This document shows positions 37,170 through 48,697 of a stretch of DNA of 64,000 nt, piece after piece (position 1 is the stretch's first letter; each line of letters begins with the position of its first letter). The stretch is from positions 433,884-497,883 of the forward strand of contig MU401459.1 of NCBI GenBank assembly GCA_022579005.1, read 5' to 3'. This stretch comes from Poronia punctata (Eukaryota; Ascomycota; Sordariomycetes; Xylariales; Xylariaceae). Made by a program: the position numbers and the translations under genes. The notes under the pieces are model-generated. The model worked only from the letters and a program-made list of their open reading frames with translations. It had not been told where the DNA came from and did not search any database.

Positions 37170-40100
37170 TTAAACCATCTCACGACCCATGTCGTATGAC
37201 CACCCGCCTTCTCTCCTCATCTTCTCGCGTGCCGCCAGATCTTTCCGTATATCCTCTTCCGTCAGCCCATCCGGTCCGCTCCAATTGGCGCTGGACGTCC
37301 GAGCACGGAACTTAGTAAACCGCTCTTTGCTCCGGGCAAATACTTCTTCCATGTTAAGAGGAGCTGGCGGCCCAAATACGTCAAACGGATTTTTATTCTC
37401 CTGCTCCACTAGTGCCCGTCGCAGGTTGGGAGAGTCGGCCCAGTCTGCAATCATACTTTTGCCGCCGTGGTCGTCATCGTCGTCGTCGTCGTCGTCCTCA
37501 TCTTCAGTATTGATTTCAGGCAATTCAATAGATTCGCCGTTTTGAAATCTTGGAGACGACCGGGTTGCCGACTTGGCAGCTGATTTGACACCTGCTACTC
37601 CCATAGGCCGTCCCGGTGTCTTGCTGGGCCCTGCGGCAGCGTGTGTGTTGGTTGCAAAAGGGATCGCCCCTTTCGACAACTGTGCCATATCGAGTGGATG
37701 CGCTGGCTTGATATGGCTGTTGTGTTGACTTGTCACCGTAGCTTTAAATAGATCTCTTGTCGAATTTTGGGGCGCGTTGGTGTAGCCAGCAGCGAACATT
37801 GACTTGGTCGGTAGATCCTATTTGTCAAGTTAGCTTTCAATACTATCGGCCATCGGCCATCGTCTTGGGTTGAATGAGAGTGTCTCACCTTCTTGAAACC
37901 ACCTGAAGGTCGTACAGGTGCACCCTTCAAGTTTGGCTGCTTTTCCTTTTGCGCAGGATCATTGAGTTCGTCAGTCATCCGCATACGCTTGGATTCCTTG
38001 GGCTGGTTATTGGCGGTGCGCATCTGGTTTGTACGAGAGGCGTCATCGTTAGGCTCTTGAGGCAAGGGGCGCTTCGTCTGGGCTTTGGCACCATTGGATA
38101 ACATTGAGTTCATAGGTCGGCTGGAATCCGGTGCAACTGAGCCCATTCGGGACGGCGGCCTGGCCGGAATTGCGTCCATTCTGCCGTAGTCAGGAGGGCC
38201 GCCTGGCTGGCTCCTAACTGCGGGTGGGGGAGCTCTGGTTTGTTTCGCTTTCTCCAGCATCGCCTGTCTTTGAGCATTCTTCTTGGCTTCTGCCTGTGCG
38301 GCTGCTTGTCGCCGCTCTTCTTCCCTCTGCCGCTCAGCCTCCAGTTTCCGCTGTTGTTCCTGCCGTCTCTCCTCTTCCTGTATGGCCGCTCGCTTTCGTT
38401 CCATCTCTGCCTTGGCCTCCCGTTTACGTTGTGCTTCACGCTCTTCTTGCTCTTTCCGCCTTGCGGCAGCCTCGAGCGCTTTGGGCCTGCCAGAAGATGA
38501 TGTCGAGCTCTTTAGGCTTTGCATCGACTGTTTTGTTTGCAAAGAGGGCTGGCTAGCTTTCCCCTTCATTTGGGGTTGCGATAGAGAATCTTGGAGACCT
38601 GCAGCGAGGGTGTTGTTGGAAGGGTGAAACCCTGGATGCTGAGAGCCCATATTGACTCGAATGACGGTGGGTGCCTGTTTAGCCTTAGCCGCTGGCTCTT
38701 TCGTGGGTCGGACGGGCCGCTTGATCTCCCTTGCCTTCATAGCTGAAGGGGGAGCCGTCGGACGAGGCACAGAAGGTGGCGGCATCAAAGTGGGCGCATC
38801 TACCATTTCGGCGTCATCCGAAAGTTTGTCGTCAACTGTAGCGGCTTGCTTCTCCTGGTCATCCGAGTCTGCCTCCCGAGTAGTTTTGCGTGGACTGGAC
38901 CCTGTCGTTTTAGGAATATTGCCAGGAGTGGCAATGGCGGCTCGCTTTTCTTGCTCCTTTTGTGCCGCCACCTGTTTTTCCATCGCTACAAGGCGCTCTT
39001 GCTCCTTACTGAAGACGCGTGCCTTTTCCCGCTCTTTCTCGCGTGCCTTCTCGAGCTTCTCCATTTGTTCTGCCATCCGCTTTGCTTCCTTGGCCTCCTC
39101 CTTTTTACGCTTTTCTTCGGCTTTATCTCGTTCGATTGATGCCCGCGTCTTTCTTCCTTCTGGTCTATCTTGGCTGGCAGTGCCGGCAACCGTTTGCGTA
39201 TCGGTCATTTGGCGAGAAAGATCCGGATAAAGAGGCTGAGTGTCTTTTGCCGATGGGGATCGAAATGTTTCCGTTGATGGAGCAGGGTGAAGGCCTAACC
39301 GGGTGGTGGACGGGGAGAGAAGTGAGGACTTCCCCTCGGCACTAATCGCTGCACTGCTGGCCAAAAGTCCCCTAGAACTCTTGAGGATAGAGGACAGTTT
39401 GTTCTTGACTTGCTTCAACGGACTGTTGTTGAACCCTCGAGAAGGCGTTTTCGGTGTCGCCGGCTGCCCATCCTCGAAAACTGGTGCGAGTGCGGGGTTC
39501 GAAACAGAGACCGCTTTCTTCAGATTATTCTCGTCTTGTTCGTAGCTGCCGACAGGAAGGGTCGGGACTGAGATAGACTTGTGATGCCCAAAATGCCCGT
39601 TTGCACCTTCTCCGGCAGTCGGCTGCTGTGGTGATTGGAGATAGCTGGTTTGTAGCCGCTGCTTTGGCAATGTAAAGTCCTGTGCGCTGACCGTATCCTT
39701 ACCAGAGACTCCCTCCATAACATCTGCCGTGTGGCTCTTGGGAAGGCCGGGCCGAGGACTTTTGAAGTTCGAAGCATCGTCGGGCGTACCAAGCGTCTGA
39801 GTCCAATCATCATCATCTTCCGGAAATGCCCCAGGGGTTGTCGCCATTTTCTTTGGCGATGCACTTTGCTTGGCTGGCGTAGGCGGTGGAGGCATACTTG
39901 ATTGTGACGCCGTGGAATCCGTCACAGGTTTGGGGGCTTGTTGAACATTAACCTGTGTTTTTCCCAGCTTACTGATTTGGTCTTGGAGACGCTGTGTATA
40001 TGTTTTGCTGTGCGTGACGGCATTTTCCACTTCAACTTGCGGCTGGGCTTTGGGGGGGAGTGGGAACTCGTCCACTTCCATATCGTCGTTTTCATCATCT

Positions 40101-41347
40101 GTAAGATCTTGCTGGGCATGGCCTAGGCTCTTTCCGCCGGTGTGGCGGTAATAGCTGGGCCGGTTCTGGTCTAGATGGCTCGTCCTTGACACTCGGTTGC
40201 CGATGCTCTTGTGAGTAATAGGTTCCCGCGCAGGCAGGGAGGCAAAGTTAAGGCTACTCTTCCTTACAATGGGGCGAATGGGAATTGGACTCGACCCATC
40301 GGAGGGTGACCGTGGAGTTTCATCGAGCGCAGTTTCCACCCCGTCAGATCCCATGGCAGGCGGGTCAACAGATGGTGTATGGCTCTCCTCTGCATCGGCA
40401 GCCACCATAGGGCTGCTGCTCACTACATCGAATGAAGGCTGGGCCGGAGACCCGGCCGGTGTGGTGCTTTCATGGTGAACCAATTTCTTTGTAGGAGATG
40501 ATGTTGTGGGCCCACTGTGAGTAGTGACATTCTGACTTGGTGGCTCAGCTTGTCCTGGTTCCATATCCGCATCGGGTGATGGATGCGTAGGACGGACAGG
40601 ACTCTCCGGGTCTTCGTGGATATCTGACACGTCGAAAGTGACCCGGCCTAAGTGTGCATCGCCGGGTGAGCTCGGTACTCGACTCAATGGTTGGCTGAAT
40701 GGCTGGGTTGCTTCGTCTGGAATATCATCATGGTGATCAATATCCATTACATCTTGAGATTGGCTTCCATGGTATCCCGAGTCAACCAGTTTCATCGGAG
40801 CCACAGGGTTTGACGGCACAGTTTGCTTAAGGGGACTCGTAGGAGCCATGACTTTGGGTGGAGAAGGTTGAGGGTCGACGGCAATTTTGACTCGAGGCGT
40901 ATTAGGTCTGCCATGATTCGATAGCGGGAAGAGACTCGGTCCATGTTTGGGCGTAGAAGAAAAAATATTTGATAGAGGCTAGAAATCCTAGGTCAGCTTT
41001 TACTCGTAGTCGCACCACAGCCCAGGGCCACTCACGACGCGATTCTCCCCGATGTCCTTTCGGACTGTCCGTGGCGTCTTGCCACGTAATTTTCCAGGCG
41101 TCTTGAATATCTCGGCGACATTTCTATCAAATTATTAGCAGGCCACACACAGATATAAAATCAGGGTATCTGCGCACATCTGATTCTCGCCGAATACTTC
41201 GGCCATGTGTTCGTTGAGCCAGTCGAAGTCATTTCGCACAGAAAAAGTGAACTCCTCCACTTCTGATTGGGCGATATTGGCAGCAGATGATCGTTCCTCC
41301 GCGATCCATTGCCCAGACCCGACTTGAAGTCGTGCCCGCCCGGCCAT
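37170..41347 (-). CDS. INCENP: INCENP/Sli15, chromosomal passenger complex scaffold
   Basis: Scaffold of the chromosomal passenger complex. Its C-terminal IN-box binds and activates Aurora kinase (Ipl1/Ark1), while the N-terminus docks the survivin/borealin module at centromeres. Four exons (41347-41178, 41123-41036, 40978-37889, 37817-37170) give 1331 residues in phase. The N-terminal exon has a helix with FDWLNEHMAEVF. The second and third exons add IFKTPGKLRGKTPR and FSSTPKHGPS. The middle is long and disordered, with a Lys/Glu/Arg-rich single-helix or coiled-coil stretch (about 620-680 and again about 880-960). The IN-box WADSPNLRRALVEQENKNPFDVFG begins at about 1241. The Aurora-site motif RTSSANW follows at about 1288, then a helix LTEEDIRKDL. 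A poly-Asp run (about 1224-1231) precedes the IN-box. The length is in the fungal range. The first exon is required because the single long ORF lacks the N-terminus. Confidence 0.9.
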
Positions 41348-42670
41348 TGTGACTATACACGCACAAGTACTCGGAAGACGCGTCGGTTTGTTTTGGGTCG
41401 CGTAACGGTTAAAGACAAAACGCCGTAAGTAAAACCAGGGCTTAGAATCAGACAATCATGACTCCAGTTCGTAAGTAGAAAGAAGAACAGATGCACAGTT
41501 GCCAAATCGTTATAGAGGTGATGATAGTCAAAGGGTAAGATAGAGGTAAGGTTGGCAGACAACGGTGTGTGGTAGGTAGTATCTAGATATGGTGTGCAAA
41601 GTAGTGGGATACTGGGGAAAAGGCAGATTGCGCATTGCCATTGGTCGACCGCCCTGGCGTTGTAAACACAAAGCTCGGGCCAGCCCAACTTCGGAAGGCG
41701 TGGGACCCACCATTCCGCTCCAGCTAAACCGCTAAATCGGCAATTCAAACGTCACCAATTAATCAAAGTACCCTTTTGAGGTAAGTTTGTAACGCCTCTC
41801 GAAATAACAGTAATAACAGTAGTTAAGGTAACATTCAGCAGACCTCACTAGCCGCTACCTACTAACCTACTCGTACATTTGTGTATGAGTAGCAGAACAA
41901 ACGATACGTACTAGATACCAAACATCATTGCGCGTTTTCTGTGTAAAGGCAGTTACTACGAATCCTAGAATATTATAGCATAGCTAGGTATATAAAGATT
42001 TTCCATATAGTACTACTACTTTACCTTGTGCAGATAGTTACAAGGTGAATGCACCTTTCTTGGAAGATTAGGGCATGGGCCGGGTAGTATGTATTTGTTA
42101 GATGCATACTCCCCATTTGCGTGGGTTCTATGCACCAACTAGTTTTCCTAGAGGCAGCTTTATTGACCGGCTGCCAACCCCTTTTCTGACAGCACGAAGC
42201 GAATAGATCATGTTACGCTTGCATGACGATGAGCTGACGTGTTTGCCAGTGGTGCACGGCTTTCGTAACTACACACTACTATTGATCTAGTCATTTGGTT
42301 AGGTACGATGCTATTTTTGGGTTGAACCTTCTAGTAAGTACACTCCAACACGTCAATAGTTTTACAAGCACGGCAGGGATATGATATTTTGTCCTAGGTA
42401 TTGAATGCATTCGCTAGGACATCAGGCTCCTATGTGGGCGCACAAAGACACCCAGTAGGGCACACTATAGTAGGCTGCATTGGGCCCTTGCTTCGGTCGT
42501 TTGCAAGGCTGTTCCGAGCCTAATCAAGACCATCCGTTTCCATTGTTGATACTCCTACAAAAGAACGCCACGTCCGATTCGTAAATCTTGGCAATCACCT
42601 TGAAAAGCTCGCCTTGTAAAGCCGCAAGTATTCGCTCCGTCCCTACACTCGCTAGAGTTCAGCCCCCTGC
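41348..42670. other. Intergenic region (NOT2 3' / INCENP 5')
   Basis: 1.3 kb with no supportable gene. Contains the INCENP promoter and the NOT2 3' end. No clear site. Confidence 0.55.
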
Positions 42671-45525
42671 CTACATCGGCGACAGACCTGTACTAGGGTT
42701 CGTCTCGAGATCAGCATAGTGCAACGTGAGTTGCCTCTGTTTCATGTCAGTATTTCCCGACGATCGCCATACCTATTGGAGGAAGAGTGACATACCCGTT
42801 CCTTCCGCCACTCGTCGGCGCTCCAGACGATGTAATAGCCTTCCTCGTGTTGCGCACTCAGGATTCGCGGAGCCAACACATCATCCTTGGTCAGCCAAAT
42901 TTTGAGCTTCTTGTGCCATCTCCACTGCCGTTGGAACCTGTTTTTTTCGTTAGTCAAGGAACGATACTAGGTAACAGACAGCTCCATCCTTACAGTTGTT
43001 CAGCGGCCAGTTGCTGCTGGTAGTCTCCGGGGCAGCTGTAGAATATCCACATCAAAGTCTCCTCGTTGAAACTCGCAATCTTTTGGTTTAATGGTTGCAC
43101 GTTGTTGACCTTGTAGCATTCCGGCAGATGAAAATCCGGTATGGCCGGGCGAGGCGGTGCTTCATTGTACGGCGACCATATCTGCAACGCAATTGGTCTT
43201 CAAATAGGTTAGGACCGCTATTCGGCAGAGAGATGGGGTTATCTTCGCAGTACTTACGCAGGTGATGTGAGATCAAATCCAAAAGTGGCAGGGTCAATTC
43301 CCGTTAGGCAGCCATTGTAATCAGGGTAATTGTTAATTAGTGTACGAAGGCCCTTAAGTCCCCATTTATCAATCTCTGACAAACCGGCTAAGGGGTCATG
43401 TACTGCCGGTGTCTGTGAGTCGTCGTTCTCCTTGTTCTTTCCGGACTGGGCTTCTTGGCTGCCTATTGCGCCAAGGGGATTTCGAACATCGGACTGTGTC
43501 AGATCCTTGGGAGATTGAGATGGCAGGGAATCATCACGAAACCCTGGCGGCTTCTGGCGAGCATCGTCATTACTACTTCTCATATCTTGTGATCGGGGAA
43601 GGTCTAGGCAGTTAGTACGAGAATACAGGCTAGGACCATCAAGGCCTGATCCTAGAAGAGGGCCAAGAGAACATACCAAGTGTCGTAGACCCATCAGGTG
43701 ATCGAACATCCGTTGCCCTGGAGTTGGCAGATAGGGCATTCAGCAAACCATTACCTGCACGAGTGCCCGGTAGCTGTGCTCCTGTAGCATTGCCTTGAGC
43801 ACCGAAGCCCAACGTGGACATCAAGGACGAACCCCGATCCTGGACCACTTCCCCGTCGCCGTTTCTCAGGCTGTTATTCAGCGGTGGGAAGTCATCGATG
43901 CTACTTGGTTGGGGTTGAGTTGACTGTGACATGCCTGCCTGGCCACCAAAGCGAAAGGCCCCTTGATTTGCATTCATGCGCGCGGACGAGAAAAAATCAT
44001 CTTGTTGGCTTTGCTGAGCATGTGGCGTAGGCTGGTTCCGCTGGATAGGCCCTCCCATGGGTCTCGAGCTGCCGGCCCATAAAGAAGAAGGGTTACCGCC
44101 AGATAGTTGAGGATTGTTCGAAAGGGAAGGAAATTCGCTATGAGAAGTCAGTAATTGGTTCAAACACCCTCAGTGGCGTTAGAAATATAACTGGAACAGG
44201 TTCAACAGCGCAGCGTAAATCAAATACAACAGACAAACAGGATGGAACCAAAGATGAACAACGTAGTAGCAAAGCGGAAATACAGAAGACAAAAAGAACG
44301 TATGCAGATAGTGATTTACCGTCTCAGAACGGAGGCATATGGAAGACCACGAGGTAAATTTTCTGCCGTTTGAGCTTGAGGCATGTGCACGGTAGGTATA
44401 GCCACCACAAGCTCTTCCACTGCTCCTTCATCTTCCTCTTCACTAGAATTCCTAGCAGAAGTGTCCTTCACTACCTGAGAGAACAGTGTGCCTCCAGGGA
44501 CTGCCAAGTTCATGGCTGAAGACGGGCCACTTGATTGCAGGTGTATCTTGCGCACCAATTTTGGTTTGCGAGGCTTAGGTAAGGTAGGCTGGTTGGCACC
44601 CATGACGTGGGAATTGGGGGATGCAGGGTTGTCGGATTCAGACATGGCGAGTGCAACGAGTTGCAAATGAGATGCAAGACTGCAAATGCCAACTTGGGAA
44701 TGACTAGACTGGTCGTTGCAAAAGCGACGCAGGGGATCGGGAATCAACGTCGACGCAATGACTTGGTACTGCGTCTGTACTTTTGTAGTGTACTTGTGTG
44801 GGCGGGGCAACGGCAACAACGCGAATTGAAGTAATAGTGGTAGCAGCAATGACAACAAACATTGTAGTGGGAAAACGGAACAGACAAGTAACATGGGCAC
44901 AATGGGAAACAAGGCAACTGCGTAGAAGCGATGCCTGGGAGAAACAAGGGCACCTACGAAAGGTCCAACGACGCTGTCGGTTGTGAAGCAGCCAAGCTCT
45001 GTGCAAAGCTCACGTTTCCGCCCAACTGTCTCGACGAGTTTTGTAAGCTACTCGCACCACCACCCATAGGCACATTTCCACCAAAGGCCCATCCAGCCCC
45101 ATTGTTTGCTTTGTACACAAGATGCCAGATCAGTCTCTAGCCGAGATACTCCGTGTTGGTGTTTGTTCTTAAAGTCCCATACCTATTTTACCATTCGGTA
45201 ACCGATTTGCTCCTGCTCTACCAGGTTGCTGGGGTTGTTGTTGGCCACCAAATCCAGTTGGCATACCTCTTAGGTTTTGCGGCACCGCTCCTGACGACGC
45301 CCAGTATTAGTCAAGCCTGCCATACAAATGCGCAGAGACGATGGGTGGATTTTCAGAAGGCCAAAGTATTTCTAAGCCTCTCCATGCGTCAAAGCCTCTC
45401 TAGCCGCCTTTCATGCATATTTCCTGGACACGGCCTTGCAATGCGACAAAGTCAACCCAAGCAGCTTCTGCTGACAGGCCAAGATGTGGCCTGGGGCTTC
45501 TACAGCATGGTATACCAGCTGCCAT
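42671..45525 (-). CDS. NOT2: CCR4-NOT subunit NOT2
   Basis: Core subunit of the CCR4-NOT complex (mRNA deadenylation and transcription control), bound to NOT1 with NOT3/5 through its C-terminal domain. Eight exons give 489 residues: 45525-45516, 45290-45183, 45108-44958, 44137-43677, 43585-43258, 43197-42994, 42937-42796 and 42736-42671. All junctions are phase-consistent. N-terminal exons encode the Gly/Gln-rich fungal pattern (GMPTGFGGQQ, then VSFAQSL and LDLS joined to EFPSLSNNPQLSGG). Later exons give KWGLKGLRTLINNYPDYNG, PDFHLPECY, EETLMWIFYSCPGD and the NOT2/3/5 box (QWRWHKKLKIWL, EEGYYIVWSADEW). The acceptor of exon 6 is inferred from phase and family length. The first exon (MAAG, only 10 nt) is the least certain; an ATG within exon 2 could be used instead. 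The third intron is 820 nt, unusually long here, and contains a coding-like block. Confidence 0.9.
44320..44645 (-). other. Coding-like block inside NOT2 intron 3 (possible alternative exon)
   Basis: An ATG at 44645 opens a frame for 108 residues that looks protein-like (SSEEEDEGAVEELVVAIP, LPYASVLRR) and stops just past a GTAAAT donor. Splicing that donor to the known exon-4 acceptor (44137) keeps the frame and would give LRR joined to EFPSLSNN. This would be a different N-terminus for NOT2, from an alternative promoter. It may equally be chance. The phase match alone has a one-in-three chance. Confidence 0.35.
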
Positions 45526-46248
45526 TCTTCTACCAGTATCGCAAGGGTCGCATGAGGCAGGACTATCTACTTCGAATTGATGGAGGCATTCGTTACGATA
45601 AAGTCGGCTGATGGATGGGCATTCGAGATCGAGCAGACAAACAGACGGATTCGTGTGGACAGGGAAGGATCGGGACAGCACTACCTGGTCGATTCATGGT
45701 TTAAACCGGGAAATAAACACTCCAGTGTCTATTCTTTTGCTAAAAATGTTTCGATGAGCTTGATATCCCGGATTCAGAGTAATGGCGATGTATACAATGG
45801 GGATATTTCCATGCACGATGTTGGAATAGACTGCTGGAATCCGCTTTGGCTATTGTTGCACGGTAGTGGCATACAAGCTGCTTGAGCTTAATTCGCTAAT
45901 CCCACATGGAAGCTCCACTATCATATACGCGACTGCCAATCAGCATCTAGACTAGACTAGGTCAGCCTTGCGTCCCCTCTATCAGTCCATTTGAAGGTGT
46001 CAGGTACTCCTCTATGTACTTAGAACTTGAAAGTATTCAAATCATTACACATATACTCCTATTCACTTCAATAATAGGCATGTTGAATAATACGCTAGGT
46101 CAGAAAACTATTCCAGACACACTCAAATGGTTCAAATCATTATGTAGTCTAAATGACCCTTTCTATATTATCTTTTGTAACTACCAGTTTGTGATCCTGC
46201 ATTGGTCTACATGTAAAAGATAAGGCATCTAAAATATATCCTTAGCCC
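45526..46248. other. Intergenic region (NOT2 5' side)
   Basis: 723 bp without a supportable gene. Holds the NOT2 promoter and the 3' end of the Cys/His-repeat gene. Short plus-strand frames here are not supported. Confidence 0.5.
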
Positions 46249-46710
46249 TTACACCAACGGTGTTACGTATTGTCCAACAGGTTGGCCCGCAACCCGTCTC
46301 TTGGCTTCGTCATCTATCTCGTCAAGCAGCACTTCGGGGATGAAAGACGTCTGGAGCGTGTGAGGACAAGGACACCAATGGTCATCGCCCTCGTTGACCT
46401 CATGGGGACAGGGGCAGTAATGGTCCATCCTCCGGGCATCATCGTGGGAACATGGGCAATAATGATCCAGCAAGCCCTGCCAGTCATGTGTACACTCGTT
46501 ACAATAGTGGTCAACATGCTGCGCCTGCTTAACTGCAGGTGCCTGCCCTGGATGGGTTTTCCCTCTCCGCTCCCTCCTGCCTTGCTTTCTCATTCGGGTT
46601 GTCCTCTTCTGGACTTTAGCCGACGATTGCACCTTCCTGAGAACGGATCCTGCTTGGGCTTTCCTTCCTCCCACCTGGGGGGCTCTGGTAGGTGTGCTTA
46701 GGGTGGCCAT
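46249..46710 (-). CDS. Small protein with four Cys/His repeats
   Basis: Single-exon ORF of 153 residues that I cannot place in a named family. Residues 15-53 are strongly basic (RKVQSS, KRTTRMRKQGRRERRGK), like a nuclear or nucleic-acid-binding segment. Residues 67-117 are four near-identical units starting at 67, 82, 96 and 110: DHYCNECTH, DHYCPCSH, DHYCPCPH and DHWCPCPH. The period is 14 residues, with one extra in the first unit from its longer Cys-Cys spacing. Each unit supplies His, two Cys and a second His, so each could hold a metal ion, or the set could form a small cluster (inference). A C-terminal amphipathic segment (FIPEVLLDEIDDEAKRRV) follows. The start is the first in-frame ATG; an upstream intron cannot be excluded. 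The gene lies 0.6 kb downstream of the zinc GTPase ZNG1 on the same strand. Confidence 0.75.
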   Translation of the reverse strand: MATLSTPTRAPQVGGRKAQAGSVLRKVQSSAKVQKRTTRMRKQGRRERRGKTHPGQAPAVKQAQHVDHYCNECTHDWQGLLDHYCPCSHDDARRMDHYCPCPHEVNEGDDHWCPCPHTLQTSFIPEVLLDEIDDEAKRRVAGQPVGQYVTPLV

Positions 46711-47326
46711 GTCGATGTTTTCTGGTTTGGGGGTCTAACGAGTTGGGTTCCGATTTACAAAGTTATTAGAATGTTATTTGATAGGTGGGGTTCTAGGATG
46801 GCCTTCTCTTTAAAGGCGCGATACCGTGCCATCTTATAGAGACCTGCCTCAGTGACAGATTAGATTCACTTGATACTCATCCTTTGATGTCTTTGATGCC
46901 GTTTGTTCCTACATATAATCCACTTGTTTAGGGTTCCTGACAACCCTTTCTTTATTCATTACGAAAGATGTATGTCCGTGGCACTTTTTATGTTTAACAA
47001 GAAACCTAAGGAGCTTTGTGCTATTCTAAGAATAGACATGACCACAAAGGTAATTTTAGGCACAATGCGATAGGTCTACCACACTGCCAAAGCCAGCGCC
47101 AAGGCCTTCGGCATATGTTACAGAGAGCAAAACAATGTTGTTTCTATAACGAGTATAATGCAGGGCTATACCAATACGGTGGTACATTCCATCTACCTAC
47201 TATGTAAATTGCTACGAGTATAGTGCTTTCCATGCTTTATCACACAGACGCATTACTACAGCCGTTGGAAAAGAAGAAAACGCCAGTACAAAGTGTTGGG
47301 CAGACAGCTTTGTCATTAATCTGCTC
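46711..47326. other. Intergenic region (ZNG1 3' / Cys-His-repeat gene 5')
   Basis: 616 bp, AT-richer than the flanking genes. No supportable gene. It should hold the promoter of the Cys/His-repeat gene. Confidence 0.5.
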
Positions 47327-48697
47327 TTAATCTCGACTAGCTATACTCTCGGTGAAACTCTTTTCAAAGTCAACGTCGTGTATTCCCTTTCCAATGAGTA
47401 CAATCTTCCCTCCAGAGGGAGGCACATCTGCACCAGACGTAGACTTGGAAGGTTCGCCGTCTATGATCTCAAATATTTCCCGGACTCCTTGTACCATCTT
47501 GACGGTACCATCTTCGAATGATAGACGTGCTTTAAGTCTATGGATCTCCGTTTGCGTTTGCTCCCCTGAAGCGTTCGGCACTATATTTTCCCATAACAGG
47601 GATTGCAACCACTTATCTACTTTTTGAAGTTGACCTGCGGCCAAAAGGGGGACATTGAAGGAGACAGTGGATATAGTCTAGGCCATGTTAGCAAATCAAA
47701 TAACTTATGTGATGGTGTGGGTATGACAAACAGGGTCAAGATGGCTGTGCCCCTTTTGAACGATATCTAATGTCTCAACCTGATCGTACGCATGCAAGTC
47801 CAGCAGAACGCCTTCCAACTGTGGTACTCTGCTCTTCTCGGTAACATGTATCTTTGCCAGGCCGTTGATAGCACGAATCCGAGTTTTGACGCCCTCAAGC
47901 TCCTCTGCGGTAACTAGATCGGACTTGTTGATTACCACAACGTCAGCGTGTGATATCTGCACATGTGCAGTTGTCATCAACGGCCCGTGGTCGTCGTGCC
48001 CGTCGTAGCTGTCGAGTTTCCCGGCTGGGTCATCCAAGTTCCGCAGGATATTCTTGGCATCGACCAACGTGACGATGCCGTCAAGGTAAATGGTGCTTCC
48101 GAGCCCGTCATCAACCCAAAACAATGGCGCAAGATTGCCAGGATCTGCAAGGCCGGTGGTCTCCAGGAGAATGTAGTCAAATGCGCCTTTCTTCTCCATC
48201 AGGGATTCAATCGCATTAACCCCAGAGTCCCTGGCACCCTGTTAGCATCTGTAATATCATGGCATGGGGTATTTTTAGTACTTTACTGAACAACAGATGC
48301 AGCCATTGCCCACCTCGAGCCATTCCTCAACCTGCTCGCCACCTTTGTTGACTGTAAGAGACTTTTCAATGTCGAGGGCTGTAAGAGAGTTAGGCTGCGA
48401 ATAGTTGGTTCCATAAACCGTGGGAGACCTTACAGTCACCAAACTCATTCATGATGACGGCAATTTTCTTGCCATGGCGGGCTGTCAAAATATAATTCAA
48501 GAGCGTCGTCTTTCCCGCTCCCAAGTAACCTGTCCTACCCTGTAAGCATCCAGGGTCTGAGGGATCAATAATGTATCCTGATACTTACCAGTAACAATAG
48601 TTATTGGAACCTTGACCGGCTTCTCTTCGTCATTTTCCTCCTCGATTTCATGCCCCGCTTCTACAAGCTCTGGGGGCGCCTCGTCGTCCATATCCAT
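47327..48697 (-). CDS. ZNG1: Zinc-regulated GTPase metalloprotein activator (COG0523/CobW family)
   Basis: GTP-driven zinc chaperone of the COG0523/CobW family; family members deliver zinc to client proteins, methionine aminopeptidase 1 being the known eukaryotic client. Five exons (48697-48589, 48529-48434, 48378-48282, 48230-47732, 47677-47327) give 383 residues, all phases consistent. The P-loop [12 protein letters not shown] (residues 37-48) is split from its first Gly by an intron. MNEFGD is at 63-68, and the metal-binding [10 protein letters not shown] is at 92-101 with the invariant Cys-x-Cys-Cys at 95-98. [16 protein letters not shown] (guanine specificity) and a CobW C-terminal domain with [16 protein letters not shown] follow. 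The N-terminus has an acidic APPELVEAG stretch that resembles the client-binding Pro-Glu-Leu-Val motif described for the human protein (inference). A His-rich segment (YDGHDDHG) lies mid-domain. Divergent from MOB3. Confidence 0.9.

Noticed and set aside
38652..39230. 192-codon plus-strand frame
   Set aside because: Antisense to the INCENP charged helix; Ser/Cys-rich pattern is the mirror of Glu/Lys/Arg codons.
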